From: CAZFDT01 sp964518335
Lineage (GTDB): Bacteria > Planctomycetota > Phycisphaerae > Phycisphaerales > Phycisphaeraceae
NCBI GenBank assembly: GCA_964518335.1
Contig: CAZFDT010000117.1
Coordinates: forward strand, 1 to 12,430
DNA: 12,430 bases
Reading direction: 5' to 3'
Both the position numbers and the translations under genes were made by a program. Every line of letters starts with the position of its first letter. Positions within the stretch are counted from its first letter, which is position 1. Positions 1-8,017 of the stretch are shown piece by piece. The notes under the pieces were generated by a model. That model had not been told where the DNA came from and did not search any database. It worked only from the letters and a program-made list of their open reading frames with translations.

Positions 1-130
1 GATGGACCGGTCCGTATTCGTGCTCGCGCCATTCCGTTAAGCACGCGGTCTGAGACTGGGTTGCAGGTACACAGATTAACCGTATGGTTGACAACAGGCG
101 CGAGTTTTCAGGTCAAAGTGTTTAACTGGG

Positions 131-165
131 ATGGTTGGCCTCGGGGTAGCGATCAGGACGCGAAA
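131..165 (+). repeat. Diverged direct repeat, copy 1
   Basis: This copy shares an uninterrupted 18-nt core (ATGGTTGGCCTCGGGGTA, 131-148) with 478-495. The similarity then continues with one inserted base and two mismatches to GACGCGAAA, about 33 of 36 aligned positions. The copies lie 347 bp apart. Sequence on either side of the two copies is not similar, so this is a dispersed element rather than a long duplication. Its function is unknown. Confidence 0.6.
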
Positions 166-360
166 TAGAGTTTTCAGGCGAGCCGCCAACGTCGCATCCG
201 TCTGTATTTCAGTCACTTACGAACATCGTTGCAGTAGACCTCTCTGCTCGCGCGCGAGTTTTTGAGGGAGAACAATTTCGAGGAGGGTTGTGCATGGGGA
301 GCTTTCCAGTCAGGAGCGGAACTGGCCGACCGTCGGGTTAATACGCCGGCAGCCGGAGAG

Positions 361-374
361 AGGTCGATCGACCT
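361..374. promoter_or_regulatory. 14-bp perfect palindrome, possible operator
   Basis: AGGTCGATCGACCT is a perfect 14-bp inverted repeat without a spacer, 273 bp upstream of the WYL start codon. Such symmetry fits binding of a dimeric regulator, and the adjacent WYL protein is an obvious candidate. Nothing in the sequence proves binding, and the palindrome could be chance in GC-rich DNA. Confidence 0.25.
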
Positions 375-477
375 TACCCGCTAACCCGCGTAAACACAAG
401 ACCTACGGCGATCCAGTTCCAGCGGGCGGCACTCTCTATTTCGCGACCGAGAGAAAAGGCCCCCGTGCCGAACCATC

Positions 478-513
478 ATGGTTGGCCTCGGGGTACGCGA
501 TCCGAACGCGAAA
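478..513 (+). repeat. Diverged direct repeat, copy 2
   Basis: This is the second copy of the 131-165 element, with an identical 18-nt core at 478-495 and one extra C at 496. It overlaps the left arm of the dyad at 492-541; copy 1 does not have that arm structure. It could be a regulator site or the remnant of a dispersed repeat. Confidence 0.6.
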
Positions 514-541
514 CTCTCTCACGCGCGGAGAGAGGCGTACC
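492..541. promoter_or_regulatory. Bulged dyad upstream of the WYL gene
   Basis: The outer arms GGTACGC (492-498) and GCGTACC (535-541) are perfectly complementary. An inner pair, CTCTCT (514-519) and AGAGAG (529-534), stacks directly on the right outer arm, leaving a 15-nt bulge on the left (499-513) and a 9-nt loop. This could be an RNA leader structure or an operator for autoregulation. There is no U-tract, so an intrinsic terminator is unlikely. Confidence 0.3.
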
Positions 542-612
542 GTGGGGTTAACAGCGTCTCCCCTTCCAAAGTGTCGTTTTCTCGATTCTGGCTCAATACC
601 AACCCCTGCGGT

Positions 613-618
613 TATACT
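613..618 (+). promoter_or_regulatory. Possible -10 box for the WYL gene
   Basis: TATACT (613-618) is one base from the sigma70 -10 consensus and lies 29 bp before the ATG at 647. No good -35 hexamer is found at 16-18 bp spacing; position 590-595 reads GGCTCA. The call is weak, but the site is placed sensibly for a promoter of the regulator gene. Confidence 0.25.
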
Positions 619-646
619 CAGGGCAATCGCCTTTCGGGGCCGTCCA

Positions 647-1645
647 ATGACCGAACTATCCAAGTTAGATTCCCTGCTTCGTTTGATCCTGCTGCTTCAA
701 CAGGATCAGGCAGGGAACGCGAACCAACTCGCCCAGACGCTGGGTGTGGTCAACCGAACAGTACATCGCTATCTGGAGGCGCTGCGCGAGTTGGGCGTGC
801 CGTGGTACTTCGATGATGAGACGAAACGCTATCGCATCTCGAAGGAATTCTTCCTCCCACCGGTGCAGTTGACCGCGGGCGAGGCACTGGCGGTTCTCGC
901 GCTGTGCCGCAACATCGGCGGGTCCGAGCAGATCGCGCTGACCGGACCCGCTGCCAGGGCAGTGGAGAAGATTCGCGGGCAGCTTCCTGCCCGTGTGCTG
1001 GCAGAGTTGGGTGATCTGGACGCACGCATCAAGGTGCGACTCCCCGCCACGGGGCCAGACGGTGATGCGATCCGCGATGTCTTCGGCGCGATTCAGAACG
1101 CGATCGCCACGAGGCGTGCGGTGCGGTGCGCGTACGAATCGCGCAATCCCGAAGCTGATGGCGATGAGTTCCTCTTCCGCCCGTACGCGCTGGCGTTCGA
1201 TCAGCGGGCCTGGTACGCCATCGGCCATCACGAGCGCCACAACGAAGTCCGCCGCCTCAAGCTCAACCGCTTCAATAGTGTGCGGGCGACGGACAAGCCT
1301 TACGCCGTCCCCGATGACTTCTCCTTCGACGCGTTCCGCGGCAAAGCCTGGCGCATGGTTCGGGGCGACGGGATCGTCCGTCGGATCACCATCGAATTCG
1401 ATGCCACCGTCGCCGACACCGTCAGCGAAACCAACTGGCACCCGTCCCAACAGATTGACCTTCACGACGATGGCTCGATCACATTCAACTGCGAAATCGA
1501 AGGCCTCGACGAGATCGTCTGGTGGGTGCTCGGATACGGCCCACATGCCAAAGTCGTCGAGCCCATCGAACTGGCCCACCAGATCGCCAAGCTCGCACGG
1601 CAGACGACCGAACGCTACGACGGAGCAATCCATGAGCCCCGCTGA
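647..1645 (+). CDS. WYL-domain transcriptional regulator (HTH-WYL-WCX)
   Basis: This 332-aa protein is a probable cytoplasmic DNA-binding regulator. Residues 1-65 form a DeoR/HTH_11-type winged helix, with the helix-turn-helix around 25-50 (QLAQTLGVVNRTVHRYLEAL) and a wing ending KRYRIS. A linker leads to the WYL domain at about 145-220, where the signature reads WYA (189-191) followed by RRLKLNRF (202-209). The basic and aromatic residues that bind ligand or nucleic acid in this family are thus present. A C-terminal WCX-like segment spans about 245-305 (ITIEFDATVAD to GPHAKVVEP). I chose the ATG at 647 because homology-like sequence begins there; the frame is open further upstream but is not protein-like. 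WYL proteins are common next to CRISPR-Cas loci and some are known to repress them. Control of the downstream cas operon is inferred from position only. Confidence 0.9.
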   Translation: MTELSKLDSLLRLILLLQQDQAGNANQLAQTLGVVNRTVHRYLEALRELGVPWYFDDETKRYRISKEFFLPPVQLTAGEALAVLALCRNIGGSEQIALTGPAARAVEKIRGQLPARVLAELGDLDARIKVRLPATGPDGDAIRDVFGAIQNAIATRRAVRCAYESRNPEADGDEFLFRPYALAFDQRAWYAIGHHERHNEVRRLKLNRFNSVRATDKPYAVPDDFSFDAFRGKAWRMVRGDGIVRRITIEFDATVADTVSETNWHPSQQIDLHDDGSITFNCEIEGLDEIVWWVLGYGPHAKVVEPIELAHQIAKLARQTTERYDGAIHEPR

Positions 1646-1937
1646 CACGACGCTGTCACACCCGTCGGTAGGCTGCAATCACCCGCACGGAGGCGGGCGA
1701 ACACCCGGGGGTGGGAGCAGGCGATGGACCGCTGGACCTGGCGTCAGCCGCGTTTCCGGGGGGCGGCTGACCAGCGCGCCCAGCGGGCGACGCGGTGGTG
1801 CGAGCGGACGGTGCAGCGTCTCGCCCGCCTCGCCGCCGCCCGCGGCCGCCCGATCAGCCCGCAGGACCAGCGGCGGATGCGGATGAGACGAGAGGCGTTG
1901 GTGCTCGTTGACGCCAATGACGAAAGCAGGTCACGCG
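1646..1937 (+). other. Gap between regulator and cas3
   Basis: This 292-bp GC-rich gap holds three CACCCG-led units at 1659, 1680 and 1702 (spacing 21 and 22 bp), each of the form CACCCG followed by a GG-rich stretch. There is also a small hairpin, CCCGC (1682-1686) with GCGGG (1693-1697). A doubtful 73-codon ORF occupies its 3' half. I find no convincing promoter for cas3, so the operon may be read from the WYL promoter or from a promoter I cannot recognise. Confidence 0.35.
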
Positions 1938-1945
1938 ATGAATGA
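1724..1945 (+). CDS. Doubtful small Arg-rich ORF
   Basis: A 73-aa frame starts at an ATG with GGGAG (1713-1717) six bases upstream and overlaps the first codons of cas3. The protein is very rich in Arg (N-terminus MDRWTWRQPRFRG) and shows no domain I recognise. Its composition is what random reading of GC-rich DNA would give, but the ribosome binding site and the overlap with the next gene leave open a short leader peptide that couples translation to cas3. Its function is unknown. Confidence 0.25.
   Translation: MDRWTWRQPRFRGAADQRAQRATRWCERTVQRLARLAAARGRPISPQDQRRMRMRREALVLVDANDESRSRDE
1925..1930 (+). promoter_or_regulatory. Ribosome binding site deciding the cas3 start
   Basis: AGCAGG lies seven bases before the ATG at 1938. 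The in-frame alternatives, TTG 1908 and ATG 1917, have no comparable site. The protein from 1938 begins directly with the family-like helicase N-terminus. Confidence 0.5.
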
Positions 1946-4595
1946 CGCGTTCGCAGAACAGTTCAGCGCCCTCACGGGGTTTCTGCCATTCCCGTGGCAG
2001 AGCCGACTCTACGAACGGATGGTGAAGGGCGACTGGCCGGACTCCTGCGACATCCCTACTGGCCTGGGCAAGACGAATGTCATCGTGTGCTGGCTGATCG
2101 CCTTGGCCAACGCCAAACCGAACACGGTGCCGCGGCGGCTGGCCTACGTCGTAAACCGCAGGACTGTTGTCGATCAGACCACGGCTGAGGCAGAAAAGCT
2201 CAAAGCTGCAACCGAAAACGGAAAGCTGCCCGGGATCAGTCAACTCGCCATCAGTACGCTGCGCGGTCAGTTCGCCGACAACCGCGAGTGGTCCGCCGAT
2301 CCCTCACGACCCGCCGTCATCATCGGCACCGTGGACATGATCGGCTCGCGGCTGCTGTTCTCCGGCTACGGCGTGGGGTTCAAAGCCAAACCGCTGCACG
2401 CGGGGTTCCTCGGCCAGGACACACTGCTGGTGCATGACGAAGCGCACCTGGAGCCAGCGTTTCAGAAGTTGATCGAAACTATTGAGTGCGAGCAGAAGTG
2501 TCGCGAGAGAACCGGTGATCTGCCTTGGCCGAAGCTGCGCGTGATGCAGTTGACCGCTACGACGCGGAACGGACCAGACAAGCAGAACGACAGAAATCAA
2601 GGCAGCAAAAAACCATTCGAGTTGACCGGCGAAGAGAAAGAACCGCCGGAAAAACATCCCGACATGCCGACTGAACCCATCCATCACGTCTGGCGGCGCC
2701 TCAAGGCGAAGAAGGTGTTGACGCTTCATCAAGCGGGCGATGGCAAAGACGCCGTTGCTCAGGAAATCGCCAAACTGGCCACGACCTACAAAGACTCCAA
2801 GGCCGCAGTGGTTGTCTTTGCGCGAACACTGGATGATCTCGGGACCATCGAGGAGGCATTGGGCAAGACCAAGCGGGATATTGTCCTGCTTACGGGAACC
2901 ATGCGGGGCAAGGAGCGTGACGAACTCGTAGAGAAACCCGAGTTCAAGCGGTTCCTCAAGTGCGCTACACCAAGCGAAACAGTTTACCTTGTCTGCACCA
3001 GCGCCGGTGAGGTGGGCGTGGACATCTCCGCCGACCACATGGTCTGCGACCTGTCCACGTTCGAGAGCATGGCCCAGCGTTTCGGTCGCGTGAACCGCTA
3101 TGGCGAGCGCGACGACACGCGCGTCGATGTGGTGCATCCATCGTCTTTTGGCAAGATCGACAAGAAAACCGGCGAGTTGCAAGCCGACGAAATCGACAAG
3201 CGTCGGGAAAAGACCCTCAAAGTGCTGCAAGAGCTTCGGCGCCTCGACGGCAACCACTTCGACGCCAGTCCGCTGGCCTTGAGCAAACTTGATCCTGTAG
3301 CCCGCTCCGCCGCGTTCGCTCCCGAACCAGTCATCCTCCCCGCCACGGACATCCTGTTCGACGCCTGGTCGCTGACCAGCATCCGCCAGTCCATGCCCGG
3401 CCGACCGCCGGTCGAACCCTATCTGCACGGCATCGCGGAATGGCAGCCGCCGGAAACGCACGTCGCCTGGCGGCAGGAAGTCGAGATCATCACCGGCGAA
3501 CTGCTCGACGAATATCCACCCACCGACCTGCTGGAAGACTATCCCCTCAAGCCGCACGAATTGCTCCGCGACGCCACCGAGCGGCGAAATACAGGCGTTC
3601 TCGCTCAGTTGACTTGCATCGCCAAGCGATGCCCCGACGCTAACGTCTGGATCGTGGATGCTCAAGGGGGCGTCAGCCCCGCGAAGCTCAAGGATGTCGT
3701 CGACGGCGACAGCCGCCGCTTGCACGGCGCGACCGTGTTGCTGCCCCCTTCCGTTGGCGGCCTGTCTGCCGGCGGCATGCTCGATGGCGACGCCGCGTTC
3801 GACGAACAGATCAAGTACGACGTGGCCGACATCGATCAACCCCCCAACCAACGCTTGCGCATCTGGTCGGACGATCCCGATTATGTCGCGAGAACCAAAG
3901 GCATGCGGCTGGTGCGGAGCATCGAGTTCGCTCGCGGTGATGATGACGAAGACGAGGACGGCGAGCCACGCACCTGGGACTGGTTCGAGCTGGTTCCCGA
4001 AGGCGGGGGGCGTACCGCCACGCGGGCGGTACTTTGGCAGACGCACGTTGACGATGTGGTGCAGCATACGGAACAGATCGTCAGCAGACTGGATTTGCCG
4101 GCAGAGCTTCGCGAGGCGGTGATGGCCGCCGCCAGACTGCACGACCACGGCAAGCGGCGCGAGCGTTTCCAGCTATCGCTGGGCAACCGGCAGTACCCCG
4201 ATGTGCTGCTGGCCAAGTCGGACCGTCGTGCCGCCGCGATGTTCCGCGAGCCGTTCCGCCACGAGTTCGGCTCGGTGCTCGATGCCCGGGCCGATGATGA
4301 GTTCAAGAAGCTCAGCCCGGAGATGCAGGTTTTGGCGCTGCACCTGGTCGCCGCGCACCATGGCCGGGCCAGGCCGCACTTCGACCTGGAAGAAGCATTC
4401 GATCCGACTCCACCGCCAGGATTGTCGCCGGACGATGTTGCTGTCGAGGTGCCTCGCCGCTTCGCCCGCCTGCAGCGCAAGTACGGCCGATGGGGCCTTG
4501 CGTACCTGGAATCGCTGCTGCGAGCCGCCGACTGGGCCGCCAGCGTCGCGCCGTCGAAGGTACTCGACGCCAACGGAAACGAGGTGGCCCCATGA
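1938..4595 (+). CDS. cas3: Cas3 helicase-nuclease, type I-G (GSU0051 family)
   Basis: This 885-aa effector is predicted to be recruited by the crRNA complex to unwind and degrade target DNA. Its domain order is helicase first and HD nuclease last, as in the GSU0051/Dpsyc family and opposite to most Cas3. Visible helicase motifs are a Q-motif-like FPFPWQ (15-20), Walker A TGLGKT (41-46), DEAH (167-170), LTAT (205-208), FARTLDD in RecA2 (294-300) and QRFGRVNR (380-387). The HD nuclease spans about 700-870 with H703, LHDHGK (HD at 735-736), RHEFG (H775), AAHHGR (H807, H808) and RAADW (D865), so the metal ligands appear intact. An acidic linker (DDDEDEDGE, 668-676) precedes the HD part. The stop codon overlaps the csb3 start (ATGA), indicating translational coupling. 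I see no frameshift or missing motif, so this should be an active enzyme. Confidence 0.96.
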   Translation: MNDAFAEQFSALTGFLPFPWQSRLYERMVKGDWPDSCDIPTGLGKTNVIVCWLIALANAKPNTVPRRLAYVVNRRTVVDQTTAEAEKLKAATENGKLPGISQLAISTLRGQFADNREWSADPSRPAVIIGTVDMIGSRLLFSGYGVGFKAKPLHAGFLGQDTLLVHDEAHLEPAFQKLIETIECEQKCRERTGDLPWPKLRVMQLTATTRNGPDKQNDRNQGSKKPFELTGEEKEPPEKHPDMPTEPIHHVWRRLKAKKVLTLHQAGDGKDAVAQEIAKLATTYKDSKAAVVVFARTLDDLGTIEEALGKTKRDIVLLTGTMRGKERDELVEKPEFKRFLKCATPSETVYLVCTSAGEVGVDISADHMVCDLSTFESMAQRFGRVNRYGERDDTRVDVVHPSSFGKIDKKTGELQADEIDKRREKTLKVLQELRRLDGNHFDASPLALSKLDPVARSAAFAPEPVILPATDILFDAWSLTSIRQSMPGRPPVEPYLHGIAEWQPPETHVAWRQEVEIITGELLDEYPPTDLLEDYPLKPHELLRDATERRNTGVLAQLTCIAKRCPDANVWIVDAQGGVSPAKLKDVVDGDSRRLHGATVLLPPSVGGLSAGGMLDGDAAFDEQIKYDVADIDQPPNQRLRIWSDDPDYVARTKGMRLVRSIEFARGDDDEDEDGEPRTWDWFELVPEGGGRTATRAVLWQTHVDDVVQHTEQIVSRLDLPAELREAVMAAARLHDHGKRRERFQLSLGNRQYPDVLLAKSDRRAAAMFREPFRHEFGSVLDARADDEFKKLSPEMQVLALHLVAAHHGRARPHFDLEEAFDPTPPPGLSPDDVAVEVPRRFARLQRKYGRWGLAYLESLLRAADWAASVAPSKVLDANGNEVAP

Positions 4596-5386
4596 GCCAT
4601 CCAGCCCCCACCAGCACCGTCAACGTGGACGTGACCAACCCCGGCCAGTTCTTCGCCTGCTGTGGCTTGTTTGAACTCGCCGAACGGTTGAGGCCGGGAG
4701 TCGAAGCATGGTTTCATGATGGAACGTTCCAGATGAACCAGAGCATGAGCGAGATAATCGAAAAACTGCGACATGCTCAATACCGACTGGTTGACCTTTC
4801 ACCAGCAGACCTGCGAGCGAGAAGTGGCGGCAAGGATGTAAAGAGCCCGAAGACGATTCAGCCATTCGAAATCAAATTTGAGAATGGGTCACCCATCACA
4901 CTTGACTGGTGGCTCGCACCGTTTAAGCATCATGGGCTTAAGCTGTGGTCTGGCAGCAACAGTTTGGGAACGTTCGTCGAGGATGTGTTCGCCGCCATCC
5001 GAAAGGATGAATCTCAACACATCCTTACCGCCAGTTTTCAGCTTCGTCATCAGCCGTTCTTCTTCGCCGCCACACGGCCATTACACGAGCGACATTTCGG
5101 GATATCAATGGACAAGTTGAAGCTGGAGAAGCGAGAGTTTCAGCACTTCCCTTACGTCGAACTCTTGGCCATCATCGGCCTGCAACGGTTCAGGCCGGCC
5201 GTAGAGAGCCACGGATTGTTTCGCTACTGCTCGTGGCGTGCCTCCCTGCCCGCGTCGCTGGCCAGTGCCGTGGTGTGCGGGATGGTTTCCCCGCTCATTC
5301 AAGAAACCTTCAAGTTTCCCGTGATCGATCGTGACGACAACGGCCACAGACAGTTCATCCAAGCAGAAAGGATCCCCAATGTCTGA
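4592..5386 (+). CDS. csb3: Csb3, type I-G effector subunit (GSU0052 family)
   Basis: This 264-aa protein matches the GSU0052/Csb3 family by its N-terminus (NVDVTNPGQFFACCGLFELA, residues 11-30) and by its place between cas3 and csb1. Csb3 is regarded as a Cas8-like or accessory subunit of the surveillance complex; its exact role is not well defined. Other visible features are the segment KLWSGSNSLGTFVEDVFAAI and a LRHQPFFFAATRPLHERHFGIS segment in the middle, with no membrane segment or signal peptide. The start is fixed by the ATGA overlap with cas3, and its 3' end overlaps csb1 by 8 nt. Codons around 4700-5100 are more AT-rich than in neighbouring genes. No csx17 (the large subunit in other I-G loci) is present, so Csb3 would have to fill that position here. 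Confidence 0.88.
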   Translation: MSHPAPTSTVNVDVTNPGQFFACCGLFELAERLRPGVEAWFHDGTFQMNQSMSEIIEKLRHAQYRLVDLSPADLRARSGGKDVKSPKTIQPFEIKFENGSPITLDWWLAPFKHHGLKLWSGSNSLGTFVEDVFAAIRKDESQHILTASFQLRHQPFFFAATRPLHERHFGISMDKLKLEKREFQHFPYVELLAIIGLQRFRPAVESHGLFRYCSWRASLPASLASAVVCGMVSPLIQETFKFPVIDRDDNGHRQFIQAERIPNV

Positions 5387-6569
5387 TTATTTGAAAGAGT
5401 ATGACGACCTCCTCACGGATACCGGTCCGGCCGCCATTGTCCTAAAGCAAGCCCTTCAGTCCGTGGAGGGGGACGGGTCGGTGATCTTCCCCCCAACCTA
5501 TGCGGCGCCCAAGGGTGACCCTGACCAGAAGCCGAGGTACAACCTTGATGGCGTCGAGGGCGACAAGGTCAAGGCCTGCGCGATCGACTCGATACCGTCG
5601 CAGGCCAACCGGGTCGAACCGCTGTTCAAGTCGGAGAAGTACCGGCATCTCGTGCCTCAGATCGTGGTGACCCACTCCGGAGGTCCGACGAACCTGCTCG
5701 ACGCCGGCCACCGTATCGCGGACGCCATCGTCCGTTTCTCGGAGTTACTGCCCGAGATCCACAACGCCTTCATCGCGCACCGCGACGGCAACCCCGAGCC
5801 GATGGCGAAGCTCGCGCCAACCTCGCTGGTGTTCGGGGCGTGGGACTCGCGCGGAACCCAGCACAAGATCAAGCGCCTGATCAATCTTCGGATCGACGCC
5901 CACAATGTCGAGAAGCGTTCCCGATCGGCTCAGTACAATCCTGCCACGGACTATGTCGGACTTGGCCTGATCGACGAGGTCGATGAGAACACGGGCAGCG
6001 ATCTCGGGTTCGCCGCCGTCCCCGCGAGCGGTCAACTTGGCGGCGTCGTCGTGCGTGGTGGGATCATGCGAACGGCCACGATCAACCTTGCCACCTTGCG
6101 GGCACTGGGGAATGGGGCGGAACCCTCCAACCTCCAGCGCTACATCGTCGGCTTGGCGCTGGTCGCTCTGACCGCCCACGAGGCGGACAGCCTATCCCTC
6201 CGGCAGGGCTGCCAGTTGGTGGGCATCCCGGGACAGCCGGCGTCCATCCGCAAGGTAATGGCCTCCGGCGAAACCACTGCGTTTCAGATCACCGCGGCCG
6301 AGGCCTTGGCGTTCGCCACCGCCGCGGCTGAAAAGTTCGGCAAGGGCAAGGATCGTACGGTCGCGTTCGACTCGCCCCTGGCGAACCGGATCCGCGCTTT
6401 GTGGACGGTCGAGAAGACGAAGAACAAGATGAAGGAGCTTGCAAAACTCCGTCCGTTGACCAATACCGAACTGGACGAGGTTGAAAAAGCGGCCAAGGAG
6501 AAGGAGACGAAGAAGGCAGGCAAAAAGGGCAAAGGGGAGTCGAGCTCCGCCGAGGAGACAACCCCGTGA
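5379..6569 (+). CDS. csb1: Csb1, Cas7-type backbone subunit (GSU0053 family)
   Basis: This 396-aa protein is the predicted Cas7 homologue that polymerises along the crRNA to form the backbone of the type I-G complex. Family-typical stretches are KACAIDSIPSQANRVEPLF (65-83), APTSLVFGAWDSRGTQHKIKR (146-166) and a Gly-rich segment VPASGQLGGVVVRGGIMRT (214-232). The C-terminus (about 366-390) is a Lys/Glu-rich tail (KEKETKKAGKKGKGESSS) that is probably disordered and may contact nucleic acid. The ATG at 5379 has AGAAAGGA at 5365-5372 and overlaps the csb3 stop by 8 nt; a longer open frame upstream lies inside csb3. The stop overlaps the csb2 start (GTGA). Length and motifs look complete. Confidence 0.93.
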   Translation: MSDYLKEYDDLLTDTGPAAIVLKQALQSVEGDGSVIFPPTYAAPKGDPDQKPRYNLDGVEGDKVKACAIDSIPSQANRVEPLFKSEKYRHLVPQIVVTHSGGPTNLLDAGHRIADAIVRFSELLPEIHNAFIAHRDGNPEPMAKLAPTSLVFGAWDSRGTQHKIKRLINLRIDAHNVEKRSRSAQYNPATDYVGLGLIDEVDENTGSDLGFAAVPASGQLGGVVVRGGIMRTATINLATLRALGNGAEPSNLQRYIVGLALVALTAHEADSLSLRQGCQLVGIPGQPASIRKVMASGETTAFQITAAEALAFATAAAEKFGKGKDRTVAFDSPLANRIRALWTVEKTKNKMKELAKLRPLTNTELDEVEKAAKEKETKKAGKKGKGESSSAEETTP

Positions 6570-8005
6570 TCCAGCACCTCCTGCTTTCCGTCCGCTTCCT
6601 CGATAACCGCTACCACGGGCAGACGGACCACGGTGAGAGGCCCGAGTGGCCGCCCTCGCCTTTTCGCTTGTTCCAGGCGCTGGTGGCGGGCAACGCCCGT
6701 GGCGGTGTTATTCGCGGCGAACTGCGGGACGCGCTGCAGTGGCTCGAACGGCTCGATCCGCCTTCGATCATCGCGCCGGTTGCCCGCAACGGAGGCGAGG
6801 TGCTGACCTACGTGCTCAACAACACCTCGGATACCCAGTGGCCGCCGAGTCGTGCCCCCAAGATGATCCGCCCCATGCTTCTCAACGGCGATCGGCTCGT
6901 GCAGTACGGTTGGACTTACGACGCCTCGCAACCAGACTCCGTCTCCCACGCCAAGACCCTTTCCGACGCGGTGCGTCACATCAACGCCCTTGGCTGGGGC
7001 ATCGACCTAGCCATCGGCTGCGGCGAGGTTGTCGATCGGCTGCCTGATGTCAAGAGCTCGCGCACGGTTCATATCCCCGATCGCCACAACGACGGCAATC
7101 GTTTGAGTCTGCGCATCCCGTGTCCGGAGAGTTTGAAGTCGCTGGAGGAGGCCTATCGGGGTTTCCTGCGACGATATGAGCGACCCGGCGTGACGGAGTT
7201 CGAATCGCCGCCGCGTTTTGAGCGTTGGTCATATATCTGCGGGAACACACGCCCCTATGTGGCGTTTCGGCTGCGGCGGGTCGATGCTTCGGACAGGCCC
7301 GTGTCCATTCGCCATCAATTGATTGCACCGTTGGCCGGGATGGTCAAGAAGGCTTGTGCGGATGCGGGTCATACCGTGTCGGCGGCGGAAGTGGCCGCGG
7401 ATATCCTCGGCCATCCATCCGGGGCGTCACCTCATCGTGTCTCAATTCTCCCGTTGCCGACGCTGCGTGACGGCCCCACGGACGGCCGCATCCGTCGGGT
7501 GCTGCTGGCCGAGCCGCTTGGCTCCGATGGCCGGTGGCGGCGTATTCTGGAACGGGCGCTGGATGGAGAGGCACTCAGGCCAGAAGAAGGCGAAGACCGG
7601 TTTCCTGAACTCCTGCTGGAGCGAATTCGTTTCCGTGACGATGTTCTTCCCCGATACGTGGGCGCCTCGCAGGTCTGGGCCTCGGCGACGCCGGTACTGC
7701 TGCCCGGGTATGACGATCGCAGGCAACATCGAGGCGATCACCAACGTCGCCTGGCTCGCGCAGAACAGTTGATCTGCAAAGCGGTTCGACATGCGGGAAT
7801 CGATGCCCCCGCCTCGTTCGAGTTCTCCAAAGTGCCATATCTGAGCGGAACGCTTCACGCTCACGCATACCAGCCGCGAGGAAAGCTTCAGCACTATCCA
7901 CGATATCACGTGCGAATCACGTTCGACCGGTCAATCACCGGTCCTCTGGCAATCGGCGCCGGGCGGCATTGCGGATTTGGGGTGTTGGCCGCCGTGAGCG
8001 TATGA
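6566..8005 (+). CDS. csb2: Csb2, Cas5-Cas6 fusion (GSU0054 family)
   Basis: This 479-aa protein belongs to the GSU0054 family, a fusion of a Cas5-like N-terminal half and a Cas6-like C-terminal half. It is expected to cleave the pre-crRNA in the repeat, stay bound to the crRNA and cap the effector complex. The N-terminal ferredoxin-like part starts MIQHLLLSVRFLDNRYHG, followed by EWPPSPFRLFQALVAG (27-42), a segment strongly typical of the family. The C-terminus carries a Cas6-type Gly-rich loop, GAGRHCGFG (464-472). I did not try to assign the catalytic residue. The start is a GTG overlapping the csb1 stop, so the gene is translationally coupled. Twelve bases separate its stop from the next start. 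It appears complete. Confidence 0.93.
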   Translation: MIQHLLLSVRFLDNRYHGQTDHGERPEWPPSPFRLFQALVAGNARGGVIRGELRDALQWLERLDPPSIIAPVARNGGEVLTYVLNNTSDTQWPPSRAPKMIRPMLLNGDRLVQYGWTYDASQPDSVSHAKTLSDAVRHINALGWGIDLAIGCGEVVDRLPDVKSSRTVHIPDRHNDGNRLSLRIPCPESLKSLEEAYRGFLRRYERPGVTEFESPPRFERWSYICGNTRPYVAFRLRRVDASDRPVSIRHQLIAPLAGMVKKACADAGHTVSAAEVAADILGHPSGASPHRVSILPLPTLRDGPTDGRIRRVLLAEPLGSDGRWRRILERALDGEALRPEEGEDRFPELLLERIRFRDDVLPRYVGASQVWASATPVLLPGYDDRRQHRGDHQRRLARAEQLICKAVRHAGIDAPASFEFSKVPYLSGTLHAHAYQPRGKLQHYPRYHVRITFDRSITGPLAIGAGRHCGFGVLAAVSV

Positions 8006-8017
8006 GAAGAGGCCGTT

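Larger units (their letters stand above)
1..646. other. Upstream non-coding region
   Basis: I see no convincing gene here. A frame is open from a GTG at 290 (after an AGGAGG at 281-286) into the WYL gene. Its first 119 codons do not read like a folded protein, and they run through a sequence that is repeated in clearly non-coding DNA at 131-165. The region holds a diverged direct repeat, short GAGTTTTCAGG repeats at 102-112 and 168-178, a 14-bp palindrome and a bulged dyad, all listed separately. It probably acts as the regulatory region of the WYL gene and perhaps the boundary of the CRISPR island. Confidence 0.5.

Noticed and set aside
589..609. Sigma54-like TGGC...TGC pair before the WYL gene
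   Set aside because: The spacing between the GG and GC elements is 16 bp instead of 10.
290..646. N-terminal extension of the WYL gene from the GTG at 290, behind AGGAGG
   Set aside because: The 119 extra codons are not protein-like and include a sequence repeated in non-coding DNA. The family N-terminus begins at 647.
665..1678. 337-codon ORF on the minus strand
   Set aside because: It is antisense to the WYL gene and arises from GC-rich codon structure; it has no domain and no neighbour logic.
2304..4148. 614-codon ORF on the minus strand
   Set aside because: It is antisense to a motif-complete cas3; long antisense frames are common at this GC content.
3881..4780. 299-codon ORF on the minus strand
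   Set aside because: It is antisense to the 3' end of cas3 and the start of csb3, is low-complexity Ser/Arg-rich, and has no recognisable domain.
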